Of a DNA stretch of 64,000 bases, positions 24,656 through 34,068 are shown in pieces. The translations under genes and the position numbers were made by a program. Below the pieces are notes generated by a model. That model was given only the letters and a program-made list of their open reading frames with translations, ran no database searches and was not told where the DNA came from. How positions within the stretch are numbered: the first letter of the stretch is position 1; the number at the start of each line of letters is the position of its first letter. Source of the stretch: Allobranchiibius huperziae (GTDB lineage: Bacteria; Actinomycetota; Actinomycetes; Actinomycetales; Dermatophilaceae); NCBI RefSeq assembly GCF_013410455.1, contig NZ_JACCFW010000001.1, forward strand, positions 2,186,929 through 2,250,928, written 5' to 3'.

Positions 24656-26005
24656 TCACTTGAGGAAGTCGGGGACGTCCAGGTCCTCGGGCGGGTCGAC
24701 CGGAGCCTGACGCGGCGGGCGCACCGGAGCGGCCTGCTGCGGGACGCTCTGCTGACCCTGCTGGCCCTCGCCCTGCCGACCGTCGGCGCCCTGCTCGCGG
24801 CCCGGACCGCCCTGGCCGCCCTGCTCCCCTCCGACGGGACGCTGCACCGGCTGGCCGTAACCCTGCTGGCCCTGGCCACCCTGCTGACCCTGCGCCGGGC
24901 GGGCGGGCTGCGCCGCACCGTCGCGCTGCACCGGGGCCTGCTGGTGGGGCGCGCTCGGCGAGGCGCCTCCGACGGCGGCGGCCACGGGCTGCTGCTGCCG
25001 CGCCGTCGGGCCGCCCTGGATCTGACCGATCGCCCGCTCGTCCGCCCGACGCTGCGGGGTCCCGCCGTCGAAGCCGGCAGCGATGACCGTGACCCGCACC
25101 TCGTCACCGAGGGCGTCGTCGATGACCGCACCGAAGATGATGTTGGCCTCCGGGTGGGCGGCCTCCTGCACCAGCTTGGCCGCCTCGTTGATCTCGAAGA
25201 GTCCGAGGTCGCTGCCGCCCTGCACGGACAGCAGCACGCCCTGGGCGCCGTCGATGCTGGCCTCCAGCAGCGGGGAGGAGATCGCGTACTCGGCCGCCTG
25301 CACCGCACGGTCCTCGCCGCGCGCCGAGCCGATGCCCATCAGGGCCGAACCGGCGCCCTGCATGACCGACTTCACGTCGGCGAAGTCGAGGTTGATCAGA
25401 CCGGGGGTGGTGATCAGGTCGGTGATGCCCTGGACACCTGACAGCAGAACCTGGTCGGCGGTGTGGAAGGCCTCCAGCATGGAGACGTTGCGATCGCTGA
25501 TCGACAGCAGCCGGTCGTTCGGGATGACGATGAGGGTGTCGACCTCCTCGCGCAGCGCGTTGATGCCGAGATCGGCCTGGCCGGCACGACGGCGTCCCTC
25601 GAACGTGAACGGCCGCGTGACGACGCCGATGGTCAGCGCGCCGAGGCTCTTGGCGATCTTCGCCACGACGGGTGCGCCACCGGTGCCGGTGCCGCCACCC
25701 TCTCCGGCGGTCACGAAGACCATGTCGGCGCCCTTCAGCACCTCTTCGATGTCCTCCGCGTGATCCTCGGCGGCCTTCTTGCCGACCTCGGGGTCCGCGC
25801 CGGCGCCGAGGCCACGGGTCAGCTCGCGGCCGACCTCCAGCTTGACGTCCGCGTCGCACATCAGCAGCGCCTGGGCGTCGGTGTTGATGGCGATGAACTC
25901 CACGCCCTTGAGGCCGCCCTCGATCATCCGGTTGATCGCGTTGACACCGCCACCACCGATACCGACGACCTTGATGACAGCCAGGTAGTTCTGAGGAGTT
26001 GGCAC
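24656..26005 (-). CDS. ftsZ: Cell division GTPase FtsZ
   Basis: The product is 449 aa from GTG 26005. The tubulin signature GGGTGTG lies at residues 103-109 and the N-terminal nucleotide loop [13 protein letters not shown] at 15-27. GTPase and C-terminal subdomains run to about 318. A Gln/Gly/Pro-rich linker of about 115 residues follows, then the conserved terminal peptide DLDVPDFLK that binds SepF and FtsW. FtsZ polymerises at mid-cell to form the division ring. It is separated from murC by 277 bases that contain a hairpin and no ftsQ, so it probably has its own promoter in this gap. Confidence 0.98.
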   Translation of the reverse strand: MPTPQNYLAVIKVVGIGGGGVNAINRMIEGGLKGVEFIAINTDAQALLMCDADVKLEVGRELTRGLGAGADPEVGKKAAEDHAEDIEEVLKGADMVFVTAGEGGGTGTGGAPVVAKIAKSLGALTIGVVTRPFTFEGRRRAGQADLGINALREEVDTLIVIPNDRLLSISDRNVSMLEAFHTADQVLLSGVQGITDLITTPGLINLDFADVKSVMQGAGSALMGIGSARGEDRAVQAAEYAISSPLLEASIDGAQGVLLSVQGGSDLGLFEINEAAKLVQEAAHPEANIIFGAVIDDALGDEVRVTVIAAGFDGGTPQRRADERAIGQIQGGPTARQQQPVAAAVGGASPSAPHQQAPVQRDGAAQPARPAQGQQGGQGQQGYGQPVQRPVGGEQGGQGGPGREQGADGRQGEGQQGQQSVPQQAAPVRPPRQAPVDPPEDLDVPDFLK

Positions 26006-26205
26006 GAGGTGGAGCCTTTCGAGGATTGCCGGGTGAAGTGCTGCGGTGCTGCTGTGCTGCGTCCAGATGCGGTGCGCGGCGAATGTCCGGGCGTGCAGAG
26101 GGCACCGTACCGGCCACGATCATGCCGGGGGCGGTTGCAAGTGCCCCTACGACACGCGCCGCGACCTGTCGAAAACCGCCCAGACCTGCACGAGGTGCGC
26201 AGAAA

Positions 26206-26226
26206 GAGCGGTGCAGACGACCGCTC
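26206..26226 (-). terminator. Weak hairpin between murC and ftsZ
   Basis: On the minus strand GAGCGGT, seven bases and ACCGCTC are followed by TTTCT, resembling a weak intrinsic terminator about 57 bases after the murC stop. The 277-base gap otherwise holds no recognisable gene; TACGAT (26242-26247, minus strand) could be a -10 element for ftsZ. Confidence 0.35.
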
Positions 26227-26282
26227 ACCCACGCGACCGCGATCGTACGCGACCCCGCTCGACATCGACAGTCGCCTTGACC

Positions 26283-27722
26283 TCAACTAGAGGTCGAGCG
26301 TTCGGCGAGCCGCTGCAGGATGGGAGACGCCAGGGCGGTGACGTCGCCCGCGCCGATCGTGAGAACGAGGTCGCCGTCGCGTGCGGCGTCGGCGACGGCG
26401 TCCACCGCGTCGGCTCCGGAGGCCACGAAGACCGCTCCGGGGACCCGGTCCGAGAGCAGTCGCCCGGTCACTCCGGGCACCGGCTCCTCGCGGGCGGCAT
26501 AGACGTCCATGACGAACGCCTCGTCCGCCAGTCGCAGTGCCGCGGCGAACTGTTCGGCGAAGGCCTGCGTGCGGGAGTACAGGTGCGGTTGGAACAGCAC
26601 GATCAGGCGCCCCCCGTCACGCAGTGCCAGGCCCGTGCGGATCGCGGCCTGGAGCTTGTCGGGGTTGTGCGCGTAGTCGTCGACGACGCGCACGCCGGCC
26701 GCGTTCCCCCGCACCTCGAACCGGCGGGAGGTGCCACGGAAGTCGGCGAGCCCGCGGACGGCTGCCTCGGGCGCGATGCCGCAGCCGGCGGTCAGCGCGA
26801 GGGCCACCGCGGCGGCGTTCAGCAGGTTGTGCGCGCCCGGGACCTGCAGGCGCATCGCCACCCGCTCCCCGGACGGGAAGGACAGCAGGGCGGATGCCGA
26901 CATCCCCTCGGCGCTCTCGTCGCTCAGGCGCAGGTCGGCGCCGGGCGACCTGCCGTAGGTGAGCACTCGCAGGCGGGCCGCGTGCCGGCGTGCCAGGGCC
27001 GCACTCCCCTCGTCGTCCGCGCATGCGACGAGCAACCCGCCCGGCCGGATCGAGGCGGCGAAGTCGTCGTACGCCGCGTGCAGCCGCTCACTGGTGCCGT
27101 AGAAATCGAGGTGGTCGTCGCGCACATTCGTCACGACGGCGATCTGCGGCCGGTAGACCACGAACGAGCCGTCGCTCTCGTCGGCCTCGACGACGAACGA
27201 CTCGCCGTCGCCGACACCGGAATTGGCGCCGATGCCCGCGATGTCGGAGCCGATCGCGAACGACGGTCCCGCCCCCGCGGAGCGCAGCGCGACGACCGCC
27301 ATGGCGCTGGTGGTGGTCTTGCCGTTGGCGCCGCCGACGGCGATCGCCCGGCGTCCCTGCGTGAGCACGGCGAGGGCCTGTGAGCGGTGCAGCACCCGCA
27401 GTCCGCGCTCGCGCGCCGCCGCCAGTTCCGGATTGCTCTCCCCGATGGCACTGGAGACGACCACCAGGGTCCCCGCGTCGAGCCCGGTCACGTTGTCGGC
27501 GCTCTGGCCGATCACGACGGGCACACCGGCAGCGCGTAGTCGCTGCACGGCGTCGTTCTCGGCCCGGTCCGAGCCGGTCACGGTGACCCCGCGCGCCAGG
27601 AAGAGCGCGGCGATGCCGGACATCCCCGAGCCGCCGATGGCGATGAGGTGGACCGCGCGGACGTCCTGCAGCAGGGGCAGCGGCGCGGCGAAGTCGAAGC
27701 GGCGATTGATGCCGTCGGCCAC
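26283..27722 (-). CDS. murC: UDP-N-acetylmuramate--L-alanine ligase
   Basis: The product is 479 aa from GTG 27722, three bases after the murG stop. The N-terminal UDP-binding loop HLIAIGGSGMSGIAALFLARG, the ATP loop VGGANGKTTTSAM, and the C-terminal VRVVDDYAHNPDKLQAAI (Asp-Tyr-Ala-His) are diagnostic of MurC. It adds L-Ala to UDP-MurNAc in the cytoplasm, the first amino-acid step of the stem peptide. The usual next gene, ftsQ, is missing. Confidence 0.96.
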   Translation of the reverse strand: MADGINRRFDFAAPLPLLQDVRAVHLIAIGGSGMSGIAALFLARGVTVTGSDRAENDAVQRLRAAGVPVVIGQSADNVTGLDAGTLVVVSSAIGESNPELAAARERGLRVLHRSQALAVLTQGRRAIAVGGANGKTTTSAMAVVALRSAGAGPSFAIGSDIAGIGANSGVGDGESFVVEADESDGSFVVYRPQIAVVTNVRDDHLDFYGTSERLHAAYDDFAASIRPGGLLVACADDEGSAALARRHAARLRVLTYGRSPGADLRLSDESAEGMSASALLSFPSGERVAMRLQVPGAHNLLNAAAVALALTAGCGIAPEAAVRGLADFRGTSRRFEVRGNAAGVRVVDDYAHNPDKLQAAIRTGLALRDGGRLIVLFQPHLYSRTQAFAEQFAAALRLADEAFVMDVYAAREEPVPGVTGRLLSDRVPGAVFVASGADAVDAVADAARDGDLVLTIGAGDVTALASPILQRLAERSTSS

Positions 27723-27725
27723 CGG

Positions 27726-28844
27726 TCAGCTCCCCGTGGCGGCGTGCTCGATCATCGTGACGAGAGTGCCGGCCGACTCGCCGTGGCCGGAGCCGCGTGC
27801 GGCGATGGCCATCTCCTGCAGCCGAGCCTCATCGCGCAGCAGCGGGATCAGGTGGGCGTCGACCCATTCGGGGGTGAAGTACTCATCGGGGACCAGCTGC
27901 GCGCCACCGGCGGCGACCATCTCTGCGGCGTTCAGCTTCTGCTCGCCGTTGCCGACAGGCAGAGGCACGAAGACGGCCGGCAGCCCCACGGTCGCCAGCT
28001 CGCAGACCATCCCGGCACCGGAGCGGGTGACTGCGAGATCCGCCGCGGTGTAGGCCAGATCCATCCGGTCGACGTAGGGCAGCACGACGTACGGTGCGCC
28101 CCCGAGCACTGCGGGCAGGTCGATCTCCTTGCCGCGGCCGGTCACGTGCAGCACCTGGATGCCTGCGGCGCTCAGCTCCCGGGCCCGCTGCGCGAACGTG
28201 GAGTTGAGTCGTGCCGCGCCGAGCGATCCGCCGGTCACCAGCACGGTGGGCAGGTCCGGACGCAGTCCGAAGAAGGCGCGGGCCGCCTCGCGACCGACGG
28301 ACCGGTCCAGCCGCGAGATCTGCGTCCGCAGCGGCATGCCGATCACCCGGGCGTGCGGCAGCTGCGTCGTGCGGAAGGTGGTCGCGACGTACGGCGTGAG
28401 GCGTGCACCGGCACGGTTGGCCAGGCCCGGTCGGGCGTTCTGCTCGTGGACGACCATCGGGATCCCGCGTCGCTTGGCGGCGAAGAACGCGGGCGGGCTG
28501 ACGAAGCCGCCGAATCCGACGACGACCTGCGGGTCGACGTCGTCGACCACCGCGCCGGCCTCTGCGATCGCGCCACGCAGGGCGACCGGGAAACGCACCG
28601 CAGCGGAGTTCGGTCGGCGCGGGAAGGCGACCTTCGGGATCAGCCGTAGCTCCAGGCCGGCCTCGGGCACCAGCCGCTCCTCGAGGCCGCCTTCGCTGCC
28701 GAGCACGGTGATCCGCGCCTGCGGATGGCGGGCGGCAAGCTCCTGCGCCGTCGCCAGCAACGGTGAGATGTGCCCCGCGGTGCCTCCGCCGGCCAGCAGC
28801 ACGCTGCGCAGCGGCGCCGACTGCGGGCTCTGCCCGCCGCTCAT
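27726..28844 (-). CDS. murG: UDP-GlcNAc:lipid I GlcNAc transferase
   Basis: The product is 372 aa from ATG 28844, which overlaps the ftsW stop as ATGA. Glycosyltransferase GT28 motifs are VLLAGGGTAGHISPLLA (first G-loop), VGFGGFVSPPAFFAA, VHEQNARPGLANR, LVTGGSLGAARLN and TRSGAGMVCELATVGLPAVFVPLP. MurG makes lipid II from lipid I at the inner membrane face. Confidence 0.96.
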   Translation of the reverse strand: MSGGQSPQSAPLRSVLLAGGGTAGHISPLLATAQELAARHPQARITVLGSEGGLEERLVPEAGLELRLIPKVAFPRRPNSAAVRFPVALRGAIAEAGAVVDDVDPQVVVGFGGFVSPPAFFAAKRRGIPMVVHEQNARPGLANRAGARLTPYVATTFRTTQLPHARVIGMPLRTQISRLDRSVGREAARAFFGLRPDLPTVLVTGGSLGAARLNSTFAQRARELSAAGIQVLHVTGRGKEIDLPAVLGGAPYVVLPYVDRMDLAYTAADLAVTRSGAGMVCELATVGLPAVFVPLPVGNGEQKLNAAEMVAAGGAQLVPDEYFTPEWVDAHLIPLLRDEARLQEMAIAARGSGHGESAGTLVTMIEHAATGS

Positions 28845-30088
28845 CGCCCGGCGCGGGAGGACGCGAGGACGGCCGAAGCCTTGCGCAACAGGCTCGGGCG
28901 CGCCTGCAGGGCGGCCCGGCACTCCGGCTCCGCACGTGCGAACGACAGCAGCATTCCGAGTGCGAAGAGTGTCGTCACCAGGGCAGATCCACCAGCGGAC
29001 ACCAGCGGCAGCGGCACCCCGATGATGGGCAGCAGGCCGGTCACCGATCCGATGTTGACCATGGCCTGGAAGACGATCCACAGCATGATCCCTGCCGTCG
29101 CCAGCCGTACGAACATGTCGTTGCTCGTGACGATCAGGCGGTAGCAGGCGTACGCCAGCACGACGTAGAGGCCGACGACCGCCATGGTGCCGGGGATGCC
29201 GAGCTCCTCGCCGATGATGGCGAAGATGAAGTCGTTGTGCGCCTCGGGCAGCCAGAACCATTTCTCACGGCTGGCACCGAGGCCGACGCCCCACCAGCCG
29301 CCGTCGGCCATGGCATACATGCCGTGCACCTTCTGCCAGCACCCAGGGGTCTGGGCGTCCATGCAGGTACCGAGCCAGGCGTCGATGCGACCGGTGCGGT
29401 TGCCGCTGGTGAGCGCGAAGGTCAACGCGCCCAGCGCCGCGGCGCCGGCGGCGACACCGAAGATACGCAGCTGCACACCGGCCACGAAGAACATCGCGCC
29501 CATGATGGCCAGCAGCACGAGGCAGGTGCCGAGGTCACCGCCGCCCATGACAGCGGCGAGCACGATGAAGAGCAGCGGCCCGAGCGGCAGGAGCAGGTGC
29601 TTGTAGCTGTCGAGGACCCGGCGTTTGCGGGAGAGCACGGTCGCGACGAGCAGGACGACAGCGATCTTGCCGACCTCGGACGGCTGCATCGTGAAGCCGC
29701 CCGCACCGATCCAGTTGGTGTTGCCGTTGACCGTCAGGCCAAGGGGCGTGAAGACCAGCAACTGCAGGAACACCGCGAAGAAGAACACCGGAAATGCGAT
29801 GGTCTTCCACATCCGGACGCTGATCCGACTTGCGACGAACGCGCCGATCACACCCACCACGGCGAACGAGGCCTGGTTCAAGAAGATCGTGTACGAGGAG
29901 TGCGTCGCCGACGCGTACGACGTGACGCTGGACGCCGACAGCACCATCGTGAGGCCGAAGATCAGCAGCAGGGTGCCGGATCCGAGGATCAGGTAGTACG
30001 GGCCGACCGGCGACGTCACCCGCTCCTTGACCTGCTGCAGATAGCCGCGCGCCGGATCGAAGCCGGGGTTGGCGCCACTCGCGGTCAT
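28841..30088 (-). CDS. ftsW: Lipid II polymerase FtsW (SEDS family)
   Basis: The product is 415 aa with ten predicted membrane segments. SEDS motifs include NWIGAGGFTMQPSEVGKIAVVL, the catalytic-loop region GGWWGVGLGASREKWFWLPEAHNDFIFAIIGEELG and GVPLPLVSAGGSALVTTL. FtsW polymerises glycan strands at the septum together with the transpeptidase FtsI. ATGA overlaps join it to murD upstream and murG downstream. Confidence 0.96.
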   Translation of the reverse strand: MTASGANPGFDPARGYLQQVKERVTSPVGPYYLILGSGTLLLIFGLTMVLSASSVTSYASATHSSYTIFLNQASFAVVGVIGAFVASRISVRMWKTIAFPVFFFAVFLQLLVFTPLGLTVNGNTNWIGAGGFTMQPSEVGKIAVVLLVATVLSRKRRVLDSYKHLLLPLGPLLFIVLAAVMGGGDLGTCLVLLAIMGAMFFVAGVQLRIFGVAAGAAALGALTFALTSGNRTGRIDAWLGTCMDAQTPGCWQKVHGMYAMADGGWWGVGLGASREKWFWLPEAHNDFIFAIIGEELGIPGTMAVVGLYVVLAYACYRLIVTSNDMFVRLATAGIMLWIVFQAMVNIGSVTGLLPIIGVPLPLVSAGGSALVTTLFALGMLLSFARAEPECRAALQARPSLLRKASAVLASSRAGR

Positions 30089-31566
30089 CGACCGGCTCCG
30101 CTCACCCGACGGGCGGCCTGCGCGAAGAGGTCGCCCCGCTCGGGGTAGCCGGAGAACATGTCCTTGGACGCGGCCGCGGGAGCGAGGAGTACGACGTCGC
30201 CCGGCCGGGCGAGGCGGGCAGCCTCGGTCACAGCGAGATCCATGGCGTCAGTCTGAATGCTGTCGATCTGCACGACGGGGACATCGGGCGCGTGTCGCCG
30301 CAGCACCTGCGCGATCACCTCGCGATCGGCCCCGAGCAACACCGCGGCGCGCAGCCGCGGGGCGGCGTCGCGCACGAGATCCTCGACGTCGGCGCCCTTC
30401 AGCTGGCCGCCCGCGACCCACACCACGTGCTCCACCGCGCGCAGGGCGGCCGCTGCCGCACCGGGATTGGTCGCCTTCGAATCGTCGATCCAGCGCACCC
30501 CGGCACCGGTCGCGACGACCTGCCCGCGATGCGGCTGGGGCGTGTAGCCCACCAGGCCTGCGCGCACGGCCGCCGGCGGCACGTCGTAGGACCGCGCCAG
30601 GGCCGCGGCCGCGAGGGCGTCGGCGACGTAGTGCGGCGACGGCGCCTCATCACCCGCGGCGAGCTCGGCCACCGTGCACAGCTGCGCGGCGTACCGGCGG
30701 TCGGGCACGAACGCGCGGTCGGCGAGCACTCCGTCGACCACGCCGAGCATCGATGGTCCCGGCAGGCCGAGGGTGAATCCGATGGCGCGCGCACCGTCGA
30801 CGACGTCGGCGTCCTCGACGAGTTCGCGCGTCGTGGAGTCGTCCTCGTTGTAGACGCACGCGCGCTGGGTGCGTTCGTAGACGCGCCCCTTCATCCGGCG
30901 GTACTCCTCGTAGGAGCCGTGCCAGTCCAGGTGGTCCGGTGCGACGTTGAGGCAGCAGGACGCGTACGGCGACAGGCTGGATGACCAATGCAGCTGGAAG
31001 GTCGACAGCTCGACGGCCAGCACGTCGTAGGGCTGCGGATGCAGCACCGCCTCGACGAGCGGCGTGCCGACGTTGCCCGCCGCGATCGCGCGCAGCCCGC
31101 CTGCCTGCAGGATCCGCTCGAGCATGGTGACGGTGGTGGTCTTGCCGTTGGTGCCCGTGATCGAGAGCCACGGCGCGGCGCCCTCGCGCGGGCGCATCCG
31201 CCAGGCGAGCTCGACCTCGCCCCACACCGGCACCGCGGCCGCCGCAGCGGCCCGCATGTACGGATGCGTGGGCGGGATGCCCGGCGAGGTCACCACCAGG
31301 TCGGTGCCCGGTCCGGGGCGCTGCTGGTGCTCGGCGCCGAACCGTACGACGGCGCCCAGGATCTCCAGCACGGTCGCCTGCTCGCGCTGGTGGTCGGTGG
31401 GGGCGCCAGACAGCACCGTCAGGTGCGCACCGCGCTGCAGCAGGGCGTCGGCAGCGGCGTACCCGCTCACACCGAGACCGAAGACCACCACGTGCAGCCC
31501 GGCCCAGTCCGCGTCGGCATGGTCGAGGGCGGCGAGGCGGGTACGGCGGCCGTCGTCGACCGGCAT
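30085..31566 (-). CDS. murD: UDP-MurNAc-L-Ala--D-Glu ligase
   Basis: The product is 493 aa. The N-terminal dinucleotide-like loop VVFGLGVSGYAAADAL, the ATP loop SITGTNGKTTTVTM, LNVAPDHLDWHGS and the C-terminal WIDDSKATNPGAAAAAL identify MurD rather than MurC/E/F. It adds D-Glu to UDP-MurNAc-L-Ala. The mraY-murD spacing is 43 bases, without a visible terminator. Confidence 0.96.
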   Translation of the reverse strand: MPVDDGRRTRLAALDHADADWAGLHVVVFGLGVSGYAAADALLQRGAHLTVLSGAPTDHQREQATVLEILGAVVRFGAEHQQRPGPGTDLVVTSPGIPPTHPYMRAAAAAAVPVWGEVELAWRMRPREGAAPWLSITGTNGKTTTVTMLERILQAGGLRAIAAGNVGTPLVEAVLHPQPYDVLAVELSTFQLHWSSSLSPYASCCLNVAPDHLDWHGSYEEYRRMKGRVYERTQRACVYNEDDSTTRELVEDADVVDGARAIGFTLGLPGPSMLGVVDGVLADRAFVPDRRYAAQLCTVAELAAGDEAPSPHYVADALAAAALARSYDVPPAAVRAGLVGYTPQPHRGQVVATGAGVRWIDDSKATNPGAAAAALRAVEHVVWVAGGQLKGADVEDLVRDAAPRLRAAVLLGADREVIAQVLRRHAPDVPVVQIDSIQTDAMDLAVTEAARLARPGDVVLLAPAAASKDMFSGYPERGDLFAQAARRVSGAGR

Positions 31567-31609
31567 CAGCCGCGGACCGTCTGTGCCTGCCGGACGCGCC
31601 GGGCACCCA

Positions 31610-32686
31610 TCAGGTGACGACCCACTCGGCGTAGAACAGGCCGAGCGCCACCGCGACGCACAGGCCCGCGATGATCCAGAACCGGATCACCACGGTGACC
31701 TGTTCCCACCCGAGCATCTCGAAGTGGTGGTGCAGCGGCGCCATCCGGAAGATCCGTTTGCGGCGCAGTTTGAAGGACCCCACCTGCAGGATCACCGAGA
31801 GCGTCTCGAGCACGAACAGCCCGCCGAGGATGACGACCAGCAGCTCCGTGCGCGAGCAGATGGCGAGGCCCGCCAGCGCGCCGCCCAGCGCGAGCGAACC
31901 GGTGTCGCCCATGAAGATCTTGGCCGGGGTGGCGTTCCACCACAGGAATCCGAAGCACGAGGCCATCACGCACGCCGCGACGACGGCGAGGTCGAGCGGG
32001 TCACGCACCTGGTAGCACTTGTTGCTGAAGTGGTACTCGCAGTTCTGGTTGTACTGCCACACGCTGATCAGGATGTACGCGCCGAAGACCATCGCGCTGA
32101 CGCCGGTCGCGAGACCGTCGAGGCCGTCGGTGAGGTTCACGCCGTTCGAGGTGCCGGCCACGATGAGGTTGGCCCAGAGGACGAAGAGGACGACGGCGAG
32201 GGCCGTGCCACCGAAGGCCAGGTTGACCCAGGTGTCCCGCACGAACGAGATGTGGAAGCTGCCCGGCGTACGACCGCCCTTGTCGCCGAAGCGGGTCGCG
32301 AGGATCGCGAACACCGTCGAGACGAGCACCTGCAGCACGAGCTTCTGGACCGAGCGCAGGCCGAGCGAGCGCTGGTGGGAGATCTTCATCCAGTCGTCGG
32401 CGAACCCGACGAGACCGAGTCCGACCAGCAGGAACATGACCAGACATCCGGAGACGGTCGGCGGCGACCAGCTGAGCAGGTGGGCGAGGAAGTAGCCGCT
32501 CACCGAACCCGCGATGATCACCGCGCCGCCCATCGTGGGCGTGCCGCGCTTGGTGTGGTGGCTGGTGGGTCCGTCGTCGCGGATGAACTGCCCGTACCCG
32601 CGCCGCACGAGGAACTGGATGAAGATCCGGGTCCCGAACAATGCCACTGCCAGCGCGATCAACGCGCCGATCAGGACAACCTTCAC
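31610..32686 (-). CDS. mraY: Phospho-MurNAc-pentapeptide transferase
   Basis: The product is 358 aa with ten membrane segments. Active-site motifs are the cytoplasmic [37 protein letters not shown] and [16 protein letters not shown], then a basic loop ending [10 protein letters not shown]. MraY transfers phospho-MurNAc-pentapeptide to undecaprenyl phosphate, forming lipid I. Its start overlaps the murF stop by four bases. Confidence 0.97.
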   Translation of the reverse strand: MKVVLIGALIALAVALFGTRIFIQFLVRRGYGQFIRDDGPTSHHTKRGTPTMGGAVIIAGSVSGYFLAHLLSWSPPTVSGCLVMFLLVGLGLVGFADDWMKISHQRSLGLRSVQKLVLQVLVSTVFAILATRFGDKGGRTPGSFHISFVRDTWVNLAFGGTALAVVLFVLWANLIVAGTSNGVNLTDGLDGLATGVSAMVFGAYILISVWQYNQNCEYHFSNKCYQVRDPLDLAVVAACVMASCFGFLWWNATPAKIFMGDTGSLALGGALAGLAICSRTELLVVILGGLFVLETLSVILQVGSFKLRRKRIFRMAPLHHHFEMLGWEQVTVVIRFWIIAGLCVAVALGLFYAEWVVT

Positions 32687-34068
32687 AAAACATCCTCCGC
32701 TTCGAACCGTTCGGTGATCCGGTCGCCAAGGTAACGCAGGCCGGAGTCGCGGCTCGACTTGAACAACACGACGTCCCCCGGTTGCAGCATGGAGACCAGC
32801 AGGTCGTACGCCGCGTCGGCGTCGACGACCCGCTGCGCCGCCCCCGCGGCGTCCTGCACGGCATCGGCGACCGGCGATGCGTCGGGACCCACCGCCACGA
32901 CGACGTCGATCCCCCGCGCCACGGCGTCGGTGCCCACGGCGCGGTGCGCCGAGACGCTCTCGTCGCCGAGTTCCCGCATCGCCCCGAGCACCGCCACGGT
33001 ACGACGTGCGCGCCCGATCTGCGCGAGCGCCGCCAGCGCGGCGGACATCGACTCGGGGTTGGCGTTGTAGGCGTCGTTGACCAGAGTGATGCCCCGCTCC
33101 AGCTGGTGCACCTCCATCCGCCAGCGCGCCTGCGCCGATGCACCCGACAGGGTCTGCACCGCCCGGGACAGCTCCACACCGGACTCCACCGCGGCCGCCA
33201 GCACCGCCAGGGCGTTGCCGACATGGTGCTCGCCGTGCACGGCGAGGGTCACCGGGATGCTCCCCTCACTGGTGAGCAGGGTGAAACTCGCCCGGCCGGA
33301 GGTGTCGGAGCGTACGTCGACCGCCCGGTAGTCCGCAGCCTCCGAACGGCCCACCCCGATCACCCGGGCCGACGTCTTCTCGGCCATCGCGGCGACCCGC
33401 GGGTCGTCCAGGTTCAGCACGGCCACGCCGTCGGAGGGCAGGGCGGCGACCAGCTCGGACTTGGTGCGCGCGATGGCGTCCACGGAGCCGAACTCGCCGA
33501 CGTGGGCGTGACCCACGTTGAGCACGATCCCGATCCGGGGCGGCGCCATGCGCGTCAGGTAGGCGATGTGTCCCACACCCGAGGCCCCCATCTCGACCAC
33601 CAGGTGACGGGTGGCAGCGGTGACCCGGCACAGCGTCAGCGGCACGCCCACCTCGGAGTTGTAGGACCCCTGGGGCGCGACGGTCTCCCCGTCCTGCGCG
33701 AGCACCTGCCCGAGCAGGTCCTTGGTGGAGGTCTTCCCCGAGCTGCCGGTGATGCCGATGATGTTCAGACCCGGCACCCGGTCCACGACCGAGCGCGCCA
33801 GGGACGCGAATGCGTCCTGCACGTCGGGGACGACGACGGTCGGGGTGGCCTCGACCGGTCGGCTGCCGAGGGTCGCGACCGCACCTGCGCGAGCGGCACC
33901 GTCGGCGAACTGGTGCCCGTCGGCGTGCTCACCGACCCGTGCGACGTAGAGGCTGCCGGCCTGCGCCTCCCGGGAGTCGGTCACGACCGGGCCGTCGACG
34001 AGGACGTCGTCGCCCACCAGAGATCCGCCCACGACCCGGGCGATCTCGCTCAATGCCAGAGGGATCAT
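32683..34068 (-). CDS. murF: UDP-MurNAc-tripeptide--D-Ala-D-Ala ligase
   Basis: The product is 461 aa. The ATP loop [43 protein letters not shown] and [17 protein letters not shown] are specific to MurF. It adds D-Ala-D-Ala to the tripeptide precursor. The start overlaps the ftsI stop as ATGA (34065-34068). In most relatives murE sits between ftsI and murF; here there is no room for it, and this protein is a normal single MurF, not a MurE-MurF fusion. Confidence 0.96.
   Translation of the reverse strand: MIPLALSEIARVVGGSLVGDDVLVDGPVVTDSREAQAGSLYVARVGEHADGHQFADGAARAGAVATLGSRPVEATPTVVVPDVQDAFASLARSVVDRVPGLNIIGITGSSGKTSTKDLLGQVLAQDGETVAPQGSYNSEVGVPLTLCRVTAATRHLVVEMGASGVGHIAYLTRMAPPRIGIVLNVGHAHVGEFGSVDAIARTKSELVAALPSDGVAVLNLDDPRVAAMAEKTSARVIGVGRSEAADYRAVDVRSDTSGRASFTLLTSEGSIPVTLAVHGEHHVGNALAVLAAAVESGVELSRAVQTLSGASAQARWRMEVHQLERGITLVNDAYNANPESMSAALAALAQIGRARRTVAVLGAMRELGDESVSAHRAVGTDAVARGIDVVVAVGPDASPVADAVQDAAGAAQRVVDADAAYDLLVSMLQPGDVVLFKSSRDSGLRYLGDRITERFEAEDVL

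Noticed and set aside
32683-34068. This gene as murE or a MurE-MurF fusion
   Set aside because: [10 protein letters not shown] and the single ATP loop with normal length are those of MurF alone.
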